Assembly (NCBI RefSeq): GCF_036023875.1
Contig: NZ_CP107931.1
Coordinates: forward strand, 2,728,001-2,792,000
Length of the DNA stretch: 64,000 bases
Direction: 5' to 3'
Origin: Mycobacterium sp. NBC_00419
GTDB taxonomy: Bacteria; Actinomycetota; Actinomycetes; Mycobacteriales; Mycobacteriaceae
Part shown: piece after piece, positions 33,470 to 41,451 of the stretch
Layout of the letters: each line of letters begins with the position of its first letter
How positions within the stretch are numbered: the stretch's first letter is position 1
Position numbers and translations under genes: made by a program
The notes under the pieces: generated by a model
The model's input: the letters and a program-made list of their open reading frames with translations, nothing else
What the model was told of the DNA's origin: nothing
Databases searched by the model: none

Positions 33470-34255
33470 GTGACCTTTCCCATTCGCATCGGCGTGCAGC
33501 TTCAGCCCCAACATTCCGACGACTACGCCCAGATCCGCGACGCGGTGCTCCGCTGCGAGGACATGGGTGTCGACGTGGTCTTCAACTGGGACCACTTCTA
33601 TCCGCTCTACGGCGATCCCGACGGCGCTCACTACGAGTGCTGGACCATGCTCGGCGCCTGGGCCGAACAGACCTCCCGCGTCGAGATCGGCGCGCTGGTC
33701 TCCTGTAACTCGTATCGCAATCCCGAACTGCTGGCCGACATGGCCCGCACTGTCGACCACATCTCGGGCGGCCGGCTGATCCTGGGCATCGGATCAGGCT
33801 GGAAACAAAAGGACTACGACGAGTACGGCTACGAGTTCGGCACCGTCGGCAGCAGGCTCGACGATCTGGCGCAGGCGCTGCCGCGGATCAAGTCCCGGCT
33901 GGCCAAGCTCAACCCCGCGCCGACCCGGCACATCCCGATCCTCATCGGCGGGCAGGGTGAGCGCAAGACACTGCGTCTGGTCGCCGAGCACGCCGACCAG
34001 TGGCACAGCTTCACCAACGCCGAGACCTACCCCGGCAAGGCCGAGGCGTTGGCGCGGCACTGTGCCGACGTCGGCCGCGACCCCGCCAGCATCGAACGCT
34101 CCTCAGGTGTGGAAGGCCGCGACGCCGACACCCTGGCGGCCAACGCCGGGGCACTGGCCGGTCTGGGCGTGACGCTGATGACCGTCGGCTGCGATGGCCC
34201 GGATTACGACCTGACTGCCGCGCAGGCGCTGATCAACTGGCGCGACCGCCGCTGA
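33470..34255 (+). CDS. F420-dependent LLM-class oxidoreductase, Rv0044c type
   Basis: 261 aa from GTG 33470; GTG 33443, which overlaps the phoX stop and has GGCGGGA upstream, is an alternative. The TIM barrel begins FPIRIGVQLQPQHSDDYAQI and has VDVVFNWDHFYPLYG, DHISGGRLILGIGSGW and HIPILIGGQGERKTLRLVAEHAD, the luciferase-like pattern that binds coenzyme F420 in mycobacteria. The substrate is unknown. It is 19 nt after phoX and may share its transcript. Confidence 0.88.
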   Translation: MTFPIRIGVQLQPQHSDDYAQIRDAVLRCEDMGVDVVFNWDHFYPLYGDPDGAHYECWTMLGAWAEQTSRVEIGALVSCNSYRNPELLADMARTVDHISGGRLILGIGSGWKQKDYDEYGYEFGTVGSRLDDLAQALPRIKSRLAKLNPAPTRHIPILIGGQGERKTLRLVAEHADQWHSFTNAETYPGKAEALARHCADVGRDPASIERSSGVEGRDADTLAANAGALAGLGVTLMTVGCDGPDYDLTAAQALINWRDRR

Positions 34256-34256
34256 C

Positions 34257-35429
34257 TCAGCAGGGTTCGAACTCCAGCGGCAGCGACTTCAGGCCGAACG
34301 TCCCTGCGGGCCAAAGGGTCTCCGCCTCGCCGGCCAGCCGGTACTCGGGGATCCGGGCGTGAAACTCCTCGATGGTGAGCCGTAGTTCACGGCGCGCCAG
34401 ATGAGATCCGAGGCAACGATGGATGCCGCCACCAAACCCCAGGTGGGTGGCCTTGGCGGTCAGGTTCATCTCGTGCGGCGTCTCGGCGTACGAGCCCTCA
34501 CGGTTGGCGGTGCCGAGCATGAGTAGCACGGGTGAGTCGGCGGGGATCGTCACGCCCTCGACCTCGACGTCAGCCGTCGTCTTGCGCGGTACGCCGGGAA
34601 CCGGGCCGTCGAGACGCAGGACCTCTTCGACAAACGGGGTGATCAACGCCGGGTCGGCGATGAGGCGTTGGCGCAGTTCGGGATTGGCGGCCAATGTCTG
34701 CAGCGAGTACCCGATGGCCCCGGTCACCGTGTCGAGGCCGGCGAGCACGATGAGGAAGCACAGCCCCAAGATTTCGGCGTCCGTCCACGCGTCGTCCCCG
34801 TCAAGGGCCAAGACTGAACTGAGCATGTCGTTGCCCGGATGGCTGCGTTTGATCTCGAGCTGCTCGGCAAGGAAACCGAACAGCGCGATGCTGCTTTCGA
34901 TCACCCGAGGCGACGCTTCGCCGTCGAGGGAGCCGACCTCGCGGTCCTTGATGATGCCGGAGACCCAGTCCAAGAACTGGGGCAGGTGCTCGAGCGGAAG
35001 CCCGAACAACGTCAGGATCGCCTGCGTCGGAAACTTGTAGGACAGATCGGCGACCACGTCGCAGCGGCCGGTAGGCGCGAAGACATCGATATGGCCGCGC
35101 AACTGCGCCCGCAGATCGGCATCCATGGCCGCCATGCGTTTGGGCCCGAACATCGGGTCGAGCACGCGCCGGTAGTCGGCATGTTTGGGCGGATCGATCG
35201 CGAGCGGGATCATCTGGATGGCGTTCGCCACGCCGTCGAAGGCCTTGGCCGAGGAGAACAGGGCCGGGTTCTTCTGCGCGAACCGCACCCCGTCGTAGCT
35301 GGTGATCACCCACGTGTTGCCCATCTTGTACACCGGGCCCGGGCGGCGCAGATACTCCATCGCGGCGGTACGCCCCTGCGCCAAGGGCAGCAACGAGTAG
35401 TAGTCGTCGGGCAATTCCGTCGTCATCAT
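34257..35429 (-). CDS. cytochrome P450
   Basis: 390 aa from ATG 35429 (ATG 35426 also possible); the frame to 35537 overlaps the divergent promoter region and is not P450-like. I-helix LAGLDTVTGAIGY, ExxR in VEEVLRLDGPV, and the haem loop HLGFGGGIHRCLGSHLARRE with the thiolate Cys. Soluble class I enzyme needing ferredoxin and reductase encoded elsewhere; substrate unknown. It starts 11 nt from a 21-bp perfect palindrome and is divergent from a GntR gene, so tight regulation is likely. Confidence 0.95.
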   Translation of the reverse strand: MMTTELPDDYYSLLPLAQGRTAAMEYLRRPGPVYKMGNTWVITSYDGVRFAQKNPALFSSAKAFDGVANAIQMIPLAIDPPKHADYRRVLDPMFGPKRMAAMDADLRAQLRGHIDVFAPTGRCDVVADLSYKFPTQAILTLFGLPLEHLPQFLDWVSGIIKDREVGSLDGEASPRVIESSIALFGFLAEQLEIKRSHPGNDMLSSVLALDGDDAWTDAEILGLCFLIVLAGLDTVTGAIGYSLQTLAANPELRQRLIADPALITPFVEEVLRLDGPVPGVPRKTTADVEVEGVTIPADSPVLLMLGTANREGSYAETPHEMNLTAKATHLGFGGGIHRCLGSHLARRELRLTIEEFHARIPEYRLAGEAETLWPAGTFGLKSLPLEFEPC

Positions 35430-35440
35430 GCCGGCAGCGT

Positions 35441-35461
35441 AACGAGACTGGCAGTCTCGTT
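35441..35461. promoter_or_regulatory. 21-bp perfect palindrome, operator of the P450 promoter
   Basis: AACGAGACTG (35441-35450), centre G, CAGTCTCGTT (35452-35461): 10-bp arms with no mismatch. It starts 11 nt before the P450 ATG, between it and the divergent gntR. Size and symmetry fit a TetR- or GntR-type dimer. Confidence 0.65.
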
Positions 35462-35560
35462 TGTGCCGATTGGCGGATTCGCGTGGCACTGGCATGTCTG
35501 ACCAGGCAGGATGTCCGGAGCGCGCCACCCCTCCCAACGGTGCGCATTCGAGGGAACTCC

Positions 35561-36226
35561 ATGCCCAAACGCTATGGCGTGAAGGAAAAGGACCAGGTCG
35601 TTGTTCATATCCTCGACCTGCTCATGGCGGGCAGACTCCGCTCCGGTGATCGGGTCGACCGCAACGAGATCGCGGCGGCCCTGGGGCTCAGCCGCGTTCC
35701 GGTCCAGGAGGCACTGGTTCAGCTGGAGCATGACGGGATCCTGGTCACGCGCTACCACCGCGGGGCCTTCGTCCAGAAGTTCGACGAGGCGACGCTGCGC
35801 GAGCACCACGAAGTGCACGGTCTGCTCACCGGGGCGGTGTCAGCCCGCGCTGCCGCCGACCCCCGACCGGAGGTGCTCGCAGACCTCGGCGCCGCGATGG
35901 TGGTCGTGCGTACCGCCGGCGGCTCGCGGGCCTATGTCGATGGCGCCGAGCGGTTCCGGGACGTCGTCATCGCCGGATACGCCGGTCCGCGCCTGGCGGC
36001 GACCATCCGCTCCTCGCGCAGCTTCATGCCGTGGAAGTTCTGGGCCGAGTACAAGGATTCGCGCGTCCATCTGTTGCCGATTCTCGAGGCCGAGTATGCC
36101 GCCCTAGTGCGGGGGGACCCGGCCGCGGCCCGGCGCGCGTGCGTCGACAGGGCCGACCTGATGGCAGACCTGCTGATTGCCGAGCTCGAACGGCGCGGGG
36201 TTTTCGCGGGTCTGGATTCCGCCTGA
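35561..36226 (+). CDS. GntR-family regulator (FadR-like), Rv0043c type
   Basis: 221 aa. ATG 35561 has GAGGGA upstream; the open frame before it crosses the palindrome. The winged helix: VVVHILDLLMAGRLRSGDRV, NEIAAALGLSRVPVQEALVQLEHDG, and wing RYHRGAFVQKF. The C-terminal all-helical FCD-type domain (about 80-215) probably binds a small carboxylate, with His and Asp residues in EHHEVHGLLTG and RVHLLPILEAE. It may control the divergent P450 through the 21-bp palindrome. Confidence 0.9.
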   Translation: MPKRYGVKEKDQVVVHILDLLMAGRLRSGDRVDRNEIAAALGLSRVPVQEALVQLEHDGILVTRYHRGAFVQKFDEATLREHHEVHGLLTGAVSARAAADPRPEVLADLGAAMVVVRTAGGSRAYVDGAERFRDVVIAGYAGPRLAATIRSSRSFMPWKFWAEYKDSRVHLLPILEAEYAALVRGDPAAARRACVDRADLMADLLIAELERRGVFAGLDSA

Positions 36227-36266
36227 TTCGAAGACGTGCCTCGCGCCGCGTCCCGACTACCGTCTA

Positions 36267-38042
36267 ATGATGACCATGTACTGGCGCAGGCTGCTGGCCG
36301 TGCTGATCGTGTTGTTGCTGACGTTCAGCCTCGCTCCGATGGCACCGGCGAGTGCCGACCAGTGCGCCCCACCCGGCGAGAAGTCGGCCAGCGCGCTGCC
36401 CACCAACCTTGCCGCCGCAGCCAGCGGATCCGGCGAGGACAAGTACACAACTGCGACCACCGAGCCGTTGGATGCCGTGAAACTGGACGCGTTGCGGCTG
36501 ATCACCCCGGGCACCCTCACCGTCGGCACCCTGTCCGACGCACCGCCGAGCATCTGCATCAACGCCCAGGGACAGTTCACCGGCTTCGACAATGAGCTGC
36601 TGCGGGCGATCGCCGAGAAGCTCGGGCTGAAGATCACCTTCGTCGGCACCGAGTTCTCCGGCCTGCTCGCCCAGGTCGCCGCGCGCCGGTTCGACGTCGG
36701 CTCGTCGTCGATCACCACCACCGACGCACGCCGTCGCACGGTCGGCTTCACCAACGGCTACGACTTCGGTTACTTCTCGCTGGTCGTACCGTCGGGCTCG
36801 CCGATCACCGGGTTCGGCAAGCTCGGCCCCGGACAGCGCATCGGCGTCGTGCAAGGCACGGTGCAGGAGTCCTACGTGATCGACACCCTGGGACTACAGC
36901 CGGTCAAGTTCCCGGACTACAACACCGTCTACGCCAGCCTCAAGACGCGTCAGATCGACGCCTGGGTGGCGCCCTCGCAGCAGGCGCAGGGCACCGTTCA
37001 ACCGGGTGACCCCGCGGTGATCGTCGAAAACACTTTCAGCTTGGACAATTTCGTCGCCTACGCCGTGGCGAAAGAGAACCGGCCGCTGATCGACGCCCTC
37101 AACGCCGGCCTGGACGCCGTGATCGCCGACGGCACCTGGTCGCGGCTCTACGCCGACTGGGTGCCGCGCGCACTACCCCCGGGATGGAAGCCGGGGTCCA
37201 AGGCGGCCCCGCTGCCGCAACTGCCCGACTTCAACGCGATCGCCGCCAGCCAGAAGCCCGCCGAGGCCGCCCCGGTGGTCACCAAGTCGGTGCTGACGCA
37301 GTTGCGGGAGTCCTTCTTGGATATCGAGCTTTACAAGCAGGCGATCCCCGACCTGCTGCGGACCGGGCTGCCCAACACCCTGCTGCTGACCGTCAGCGCC
37401 AGCATCATCGGCCTGCTGCTGGGGATGGCGCTCGCGGTCGCCGGGATCTCCCGCTCGCGCTGGCTGAGACTGCCCGCCCGCATCTACACCGACATCTTCC
37501 GCGGACTGCCGGAAGTCGTGATCATCCTGCTGATCGGTTTGGGAATCGGGCCGGTGGTCGGTGGGCTGACCGGAAACAACCCGTACCCCTTGGGTATCGC
37601 CGCGCTGGGCCTGATGGCCGCGGCCTACATCGGCGAGATCTTCCGCTCGGGTATCCAAAGTGTGGAGCCCGGCCAGATGGAAGCCTCTCGCGCACTTGGC
37701 TTCAGCTACTCCTCCTCGATGCGGCTGGTGGTGATACCGCAGGGTGTTCGCCGGGTGTTGCCGGCTCTGGTCAATCAGTTCATCTCGCTGCTGAAAGCCT
37801 CGTCGCTGGTGTACTTCCTCGGGTTGGTGGCCAGCCAGCGGGAGCTGTTCCAGGTCGGCCGTGACCTCAACGCGCAGACCGGCAACCTCTCGCCGTTGGT
37901 CGCGGCCGGCCTGTTCTACCTGCTGCTGACGATTCCGCTGACCCACCTGGTGAACTACATCGACAACCGGCTGCGCCGCGGCCGACCGCCGGCAGACGAG
38001 GACCCGCTGGAACCCAGCATCACGAGTCAGGAGATGGTGTGA
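36267..38042 (+). CDS. polar amino-acid ABC transporter, fused substrate-binding and permease protein
   Basis: 591 aa from ATG 36267 (ATG 36270 and 36276 are close alternatives; no clear ribosome binding site). Signal peptide/TM LLAVLIVLLLTFSLAPMAPASA. Residues about 85-310 are a family 3 solute-binding domain (TLTVGTLSDAPPSICIN, FTGFDNELLRAIAEKLGL, RRRTVGFTNGYDF, IGVVQGTVQES). Residues about 365-570 are a His/Glu/Gln-type permease with LPNTLLLTVSASIIGLLLGMA, FRGLPEVVIILLIGLG and the EAA-like loop QMEASRALGFSYSSSMRLVVIPQGVRRVLP. Ends in TGATG overlap with the ATPase gene. Expected to import a polar amino acid. Confidence 0.9.
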   Translation: MMTMYWRRLLAVLIVLLLTFSLAPMAPASADQCAPPGEKSASALPTNLAAAASGSGEDKYTTATTEPLDAVKLDALRLITPGTLTVGTLSDAPPSICINAQGQFTGFDNELLRAIAEKLGLKITFVGTEFSGLLAQVAARRFDVGSSSITTTDARRRTVGFTNGYDFGYFSLVVPSGSPITGFGKLGPGQRIGVVQGTVQESYVIDTLGLQPVKFPDYNTVYASLKTRQIDAWVAPSQQAQGTVQPGDPAVIVENTFSLDNFVAYAVAKENRPLIDALNAGLDAVIADGTWSRLYADWVPRALPPGWKPGSKAAPLPQLPDFNAIAASQKPAEAAPVVTKSVLTQLRESFLDIELYKQAIPDLLRTGLPNTLLLTVSASIIGLLLGMALAVAGISRSRWLRLPARIYTDIFRGLPEVVIILLIGLGIGPVVGGLTGNNPYPLGIAALGLMAAAYIGEIFRSGIQSVEPGQMEASRALGFSYSSSMRLVVIPQGVRRVLPALVNQFISLLKASSLVYFLGLVASQRELFQVGRDLNAQTGNLSPLVAAGLFYLLLTIPLTHLVNYIDNRLRRGRPPADEDPLEPSITSQEMV

Positions 38043-38791
38043 TGGCCCAGCAGAGCATCCGCCCGGAGCCGGTTTCGTTGGCGGCCAACGACATTCATCT
38101 CGCCTTCGGAAACAACGCGGTGCTGCGCGGCGTCGACATCGACGTTCCGGCAGGGACGACCGCTGCCGTCATCGGTCCGTCCGGGTCGGGCAAGTCCACC
38201 CTGTTGCGCACACTGAATCGGCTCTACGAACCCGAGCGCGGCGACATCCTGCTCGACGGCCGGTCGGTGCTGCGCGACGACCCGGACAAGCTGCGTCAGC
38301 GGATCGGCATGGTGTTTCAGCATTTCAACCTGTTCCCGCACCGAACGGTTCTCGACAATGTGGCGCTGGGCCCGCGCAAGCTCAAGAACCTCTCGGCTGA
38401 CGAAGCCCGCGAGCTGGCGCTCGCCCAGCTCGACCGGGTGGGTTTGAAACACAAGGCCGACGTGCGGCCGGCGACCCTGTCCGGCGGCCAGCAGCAGCGG
38501 GTGGCGATCGCCCGTGCGCTGGCGATGACGCCGCAGGTGATGTTCTTCGACGAAGCGACCTCGGCGTTGGATCCCGAGCTGGTGAAGGGCATCCTGGCGC
38601 TGATCGCCGAGCTCGGCGCCGACGGGATGACGATGGTCGTCGTGACACACGAGATGGGCTTCGCCCGCTCGACCGCGGACACGGTGGTGTTCATGGATCA
38701 CGGGAAAGTTGTCGAGTCCGGGCCGCCCGATCAGATCTTCACCGCTGCCACCACCGACCGGCTGCAACGGTTCCTGTCGCAGGTTCTGTAG
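38042..38791 (+). CDS. polar amino-acid ABC transporter ATPase (GlnQ-like)
   Basis: 249 aa. ATG overlaps the upstream TGA by one base with AGGAG 8 nt before; a GTG one codon earlier is possible. Walker A GPSGSGKS, Q-loop FQHFNLFPHRTVLDN, signature LSGGQQQR, Walker B VMFFDEATSALDPELV, and the switch His in VVVTHEMGF. It energises the fused binding/permease protein, with which it forms a complete importer. Confidence 0.95.
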   Translation: MAQQSIRPEPVSLAANDIHLAFGNNAVLRGVDIDVPAGTTAAVIGPSGSGKSTLLRTLNRLYEPERGDILLDGRSVLRDDPDKLRQRIGMVFQHFNLFPHRTVLDNVALGPRKLKNLSADEARELALAQLDRVGLKHKADVRPATLSGGQQQRVAIARALAMTPQVMFFDEATSALDPELVKGILALIAELGADGMTMVVVTHEMGFARSTADTVVFMDHGKVVESGPPDQIFTAATTDRLQRFLSQVL

Positions 38792-38820
38792 CCTCGCCGC
38801 CGAAAACGCGATTACACGAC

Positions 38821-38844
38821 GGTTGCCAACCGACCGGTTAGACT
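38821..38844. promoter_or_regulatory. operator-like repeats and -10 box before marR
   Basis: GGTTG-C-CAACC (38821-38831) overlaps AACCG-AC-CGGTT (38828-38839), two short perfect palindromes. TAGACT (38839-38844) ends 8 nt before the ATG and is a good leaderless-type -10. Overlap of operator and -10 suggests MarR autorepression. Confidence 0.4.
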
Positions 38845-38852
38845 AGCGAACT

Positions 38853-39308
38853 ATGATTGAGGCCGAACCGCAGGTCACCGACCTGTCTGGGGACTTGCAG
38901 CGCGTCCTCTCCAAGTTGTTCTCGGTCTTGCGCCGGGGCGATCCCCGCACCCCCAACAGCGGTGACCTCACGCTCGCCCAGATGTCGATCCTGTTGACCC
39001 TGCTCGACACCGGCCCCATTCGGATGACCGAGCTCGCCGCACGCGAGCGGGTGCGCACCCCCACCACCACGGTCGCCATTCGCCGGCTGGAGAAACTCGG
39101 TCTGGTCAAGCGGTCCCGCGACCCCTCGGACCTACGGGCGGTCTTGGTGGAGGTCACCCCGGAGGGGTTGGTGCAGCACCGTGAAGCGCTGGCGCACCGC
39201 CGCGCCCACCTGGCCTCGCTGCTGGCCCGGCTCTCCGACGAGGAGCGCGAAACGTTGGCCAGAGCGCTCGGGCCTCTGGAACGGATTACCGACCAGTCCG
39301 AGACCTGA
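38853..39308 (+). CDS. MarR-family regulator, Rv0042c type
   Basis: 151 aa, standard length. Winged helix: LTLAQMSILLTLLDTGPIRM, ELAARERVRTPTTTVAIRRL, and wing KRSRDPSDLRAVLVEVTPEG; helices at both ends dimerise (LARALGPLERITDQ). The ligand is unknown. It lies 61 nt after the ABC transporter genes but appears to have its own promoter with palindromes. It meets the convergent hydrolase gene 8 nt downstream. Confidence 0.93.
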   Translation: MIEAEPQVTDLSGDLQRVLSKLFSVLRRGDPRTPNSGDLTLAQMSILLTLLDTGPIRMTELAARERVRTPTTTVAIRRLEKLGLVKRSRDPSDLRAVLVEVTPEGLVQHREALAHRRAHLASLLARLSDEERETLARALGPLERITDQSET

Positions 39309-39316
39309 CCGTCGGG

Positions 39317-40657
39317 CTAGCCCAGCCAGTCCAACACGGCCGCAGCCGTCCACGACTGCTGCATGCTGCCCAGCGGTTCACCGGTGAACGGCTCGTAGTA
39401 CTCGGCGAACGTGCCGTCGCTGGCTTGGCGCAGCCCTTCTCGGCGCAGAATCAGTGAGCGTTCCGACCAACCCCGGCGGGCGAATGCCCACGAGAACAGC
39501 CAGGTCAGCACCGGCCACACCGGTCCCCGCCAGTACTCGCGCGGGCGAAAGTCCTTGGACACCGGCGATGTTGACGGGACGACTGCGTACTTGAGGTCCG
39601 GGTGACCGCAAAACCGCGGGCCCTCCAGGATGCGTAACAACGCGCGTTCCTGGTCATGCGGCAGCCCGCCGCACAGCAGCGGGGCGAACTGGGCGGCCGT
39701 ATCGGTGGCGATCCACTTGTCCGCTCGGACGTCGAAATCCTTTGCTGCGCCAGTTCTTTCGTCGGTGGTGGCGACGACACCCACGCGGAACCGCTCTGCC
39801 CAGGAATACAGGTCCCGCACGTCGGCGTGGGGTCGCTTGTATTCCTCACCGATGTTGGCCAGCACGTCGCAGGCCAATGAGAAGATCGCCGAGACGAACA
39901 CGTCCTCGACGGCGAAGCTCATGACTTTCGGCAAGAGGTAGTCGTCGTAGCGCGCCGACTTCATCTCCTCGAGCAGCCAGAGGTAGCGGTCGTACTCGGT
40001 GTCCGACGGCCGCTGGGTCGGGTCGGTGACGATGTGGTTGTCCTCGCGCTGATACTCCGGCACGCTTCCGGGAATCACGTTGGCGTAGGCGGAATCCCAC
40101 CGCGGGGAGTTGTCCATCCCGGACTCCCAGCCGTGGTACAGGGTGATGCGGCCACGCTGATTCTGGTCACGGGCCTCGGCCAGCCAGCGGTGCCAGCGCA
40201 CCAGATCCGACCAACGCCGGTCCAGGAACGACTCGGCCACCGCCCGGGTCGAGCGGCCCCGCATGCGCGCGCGGTCGAGGATCCGTTGCACCGCGATCGC
40301 ATGCACCGGGGGCTGCGTGATGCCCGAGGTGTGCCGGCTGCGCGGGGCGTGGGCGGCCAGCGCCGAACAGGCCCACCGCGCTGGGCCGGGGAAGTACCCG
40401 TCCACGCCCTGGGCGAACACGATGTGCGGGATCATCCCGTTGGTCCACTGCGCCGACAACAGTGTGTCGAGTTCGACGACGGCCCGTTCGACACTGAGTG
40501 GAGCCAGGCCGACGGCCACGAAGGCGGCGTCCCAACTCCACATGTGCGGGTAGAGCTGCGGGGCGGCCGAGGTCATCACACCCAAGTCGTTTCCGCGCAG
40601 GAGGTAGGCCGCACGGGCGGCCAACTGCGTTGGACCGAAGCTCGGGTCGAATGCCAC
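39317..40657 (-). CDS. ggh: glucosylglycerate hydrolase (GH63-like)
   Basis: 446 aa from GTG 40657, the same length as the characterised M. hassiacum enzyme as I remember it; an open frame to 40708 is rejected. Family features: LAARAAYLLRGNDLG, YPHMWSWDAAFVAVGLAPLS, GMDNSPRWDSAYAN and AEYYEPFTGEPLGSMQQSW. The two catalytic acids of the M. hassiacum enzyme, Asp182 and Glu419, fall on D182 (GMDN) and E419 (AEYYEP). It hydrolyses glucosylglycerate to glucose and glycerate, recycling a solute that accumulates under nitrogen limitation in rapidly growing mycobacteria. It is convergent with marR and divergent from the SDR gene. Confidence 0.92.
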   Translation of the reverse strand: MAFDPSFGPTQLAARAAYLLRGNDLGVMTSAAPQLYPHMWSWDAAFVAVGLAPLSVERAVVELDTLLSAQWTNGMIPHIVFAQGVDGYFPGPARWACSALAAHAPRSRHTSGITQPPVHAIAVQRILDRARMRGRSTRAVAESFLDRRWSDLVRWHRWLAEARDQNQRGRITLYHGWESGMDNSPRWDSAYANVIPGSVPEYQREDNHIVTDPTQRPSDTEYDRYLWLLEEMKSARYDDYLLPKVMSFAVEDVFVSAIFSLACDVLANIGEEYKRPHADVRDLYSWAERFRVGVVATTDERTGAAKDFDVRADKWIATDTAAQFAPLLCGGLPHDQERALLRILEGPRFCGHPDLKYAVVPSTSPVSKDFRPREYWRGPVWPVLTWLFSWAFARRGWSERSLILRREGLRQASDGTFAEYYEPFTGEPLGSMQQSWTAAAVLDWLG

Positions 40658-40710
40658 GCGTTCATTCTGCGGCCCGCCGCTGTGAATCGCAGGTCGGTAG
40701 GGTGACAAGC

Positions 40711-41436
40711 ATGCCGACCGAGGGTGATCCGGGGAGTAGGACCGGCGGGCAGGAGCGCAGCGACCCGGGGAGTAGGACCGCGTTGATCACGGGGGCGGGC
40801 GGCGGAATCGGGTCCGCGATCGCCGAGGCGCTGGCACCCACCCACACGCTGCTGCTGGCAGGCCGGCCGTCAGCCCGGCTGGATGCCGTCGCCGCGCGAC
40901 TCGGCGCCACCACCTGGCCGCTTGATCTGGCCGATCCGGAGTCGATCGAGGCAGCGGCCGAACCGCTGGCCGAGTTGGACGTCCTGGTGCACAACGCCGG
41001 AGTGGCCTACCCGGGGCGGTTCGACGAGTCGATCCCCGAGCAGTGGCGGGCGAGTTTCGAGATCAATGTGACCGGTCCCGTCGCCCTCACACTGGCCCTT
41101 CTGCCGGCCTTGCGCGCAGCCCGAGGTCAGGTGGTGTTCATCAACTCCGGCGCGGGCATCAACGTCTCCCCCGGCCTGGCGGCGTACTCGGCCAGCAAGT
41201 TCGCCCAGCGCGCGTTCGCCGATTCGCTGCGCGCCGACGAGCCGAGCCTGCGCGTCACCAGCGTGCACCCGGGCCGGGTCGACACCGAGATGCAGCAGGA
41301 CCTGGTCGCCTACGAGGGCGGCGAGTATGACCCTGCCCGCTTCCTGTCGCCGCACACCGTGGCGCGCATCGTGGCCGAAGTGATCGCCACCCCACCCGAC
41401 GCCCACACTCATCAGGTCGTCGTCCGCCCCCGGTGA
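40711..41436 (+). CDS. short-chain dehydrogenase/reductase
   Basis: 241 aa. Cofactor motif TGAGGGIGSAIAEAL, NNAG variant VLVHNAGVAYPG, catalytic Ser in VFINSGAGINVSP and YSASKFAQRAFAD. Arg in LLAGRPSARL after the second strand points to NADPH. The first 25 residues contain an in-frame duplication of DPGSRT. Substrate unknown. It is divergent from glucosylglycerate hydrolase (53 nt gap) and convergent with leuS. Confidence 0.9.
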   Translation: MPTEGDPGSRTGGQERSDPGSRTALITGAGGGIGSAIAEALAPTHTLLLAGRPSARLDAVAARLGATTWPLDLADPESIEAAAEPLAELDVLVHNAGVAYPGRFDESIPEQWRASFEINVTGPVALTLALLPALRAARGQVVFINSGAGINVSPGLAAYSASKFAQRAFADSLRADEPSLRVTSVHPGRVDTEMQQDLVAYEGGEYDPARFLSPHTVARIVAEVIATPPDAHTHQVVVRPR

Positions 41437-41451
41437 TGTCGGCGCGACGAC

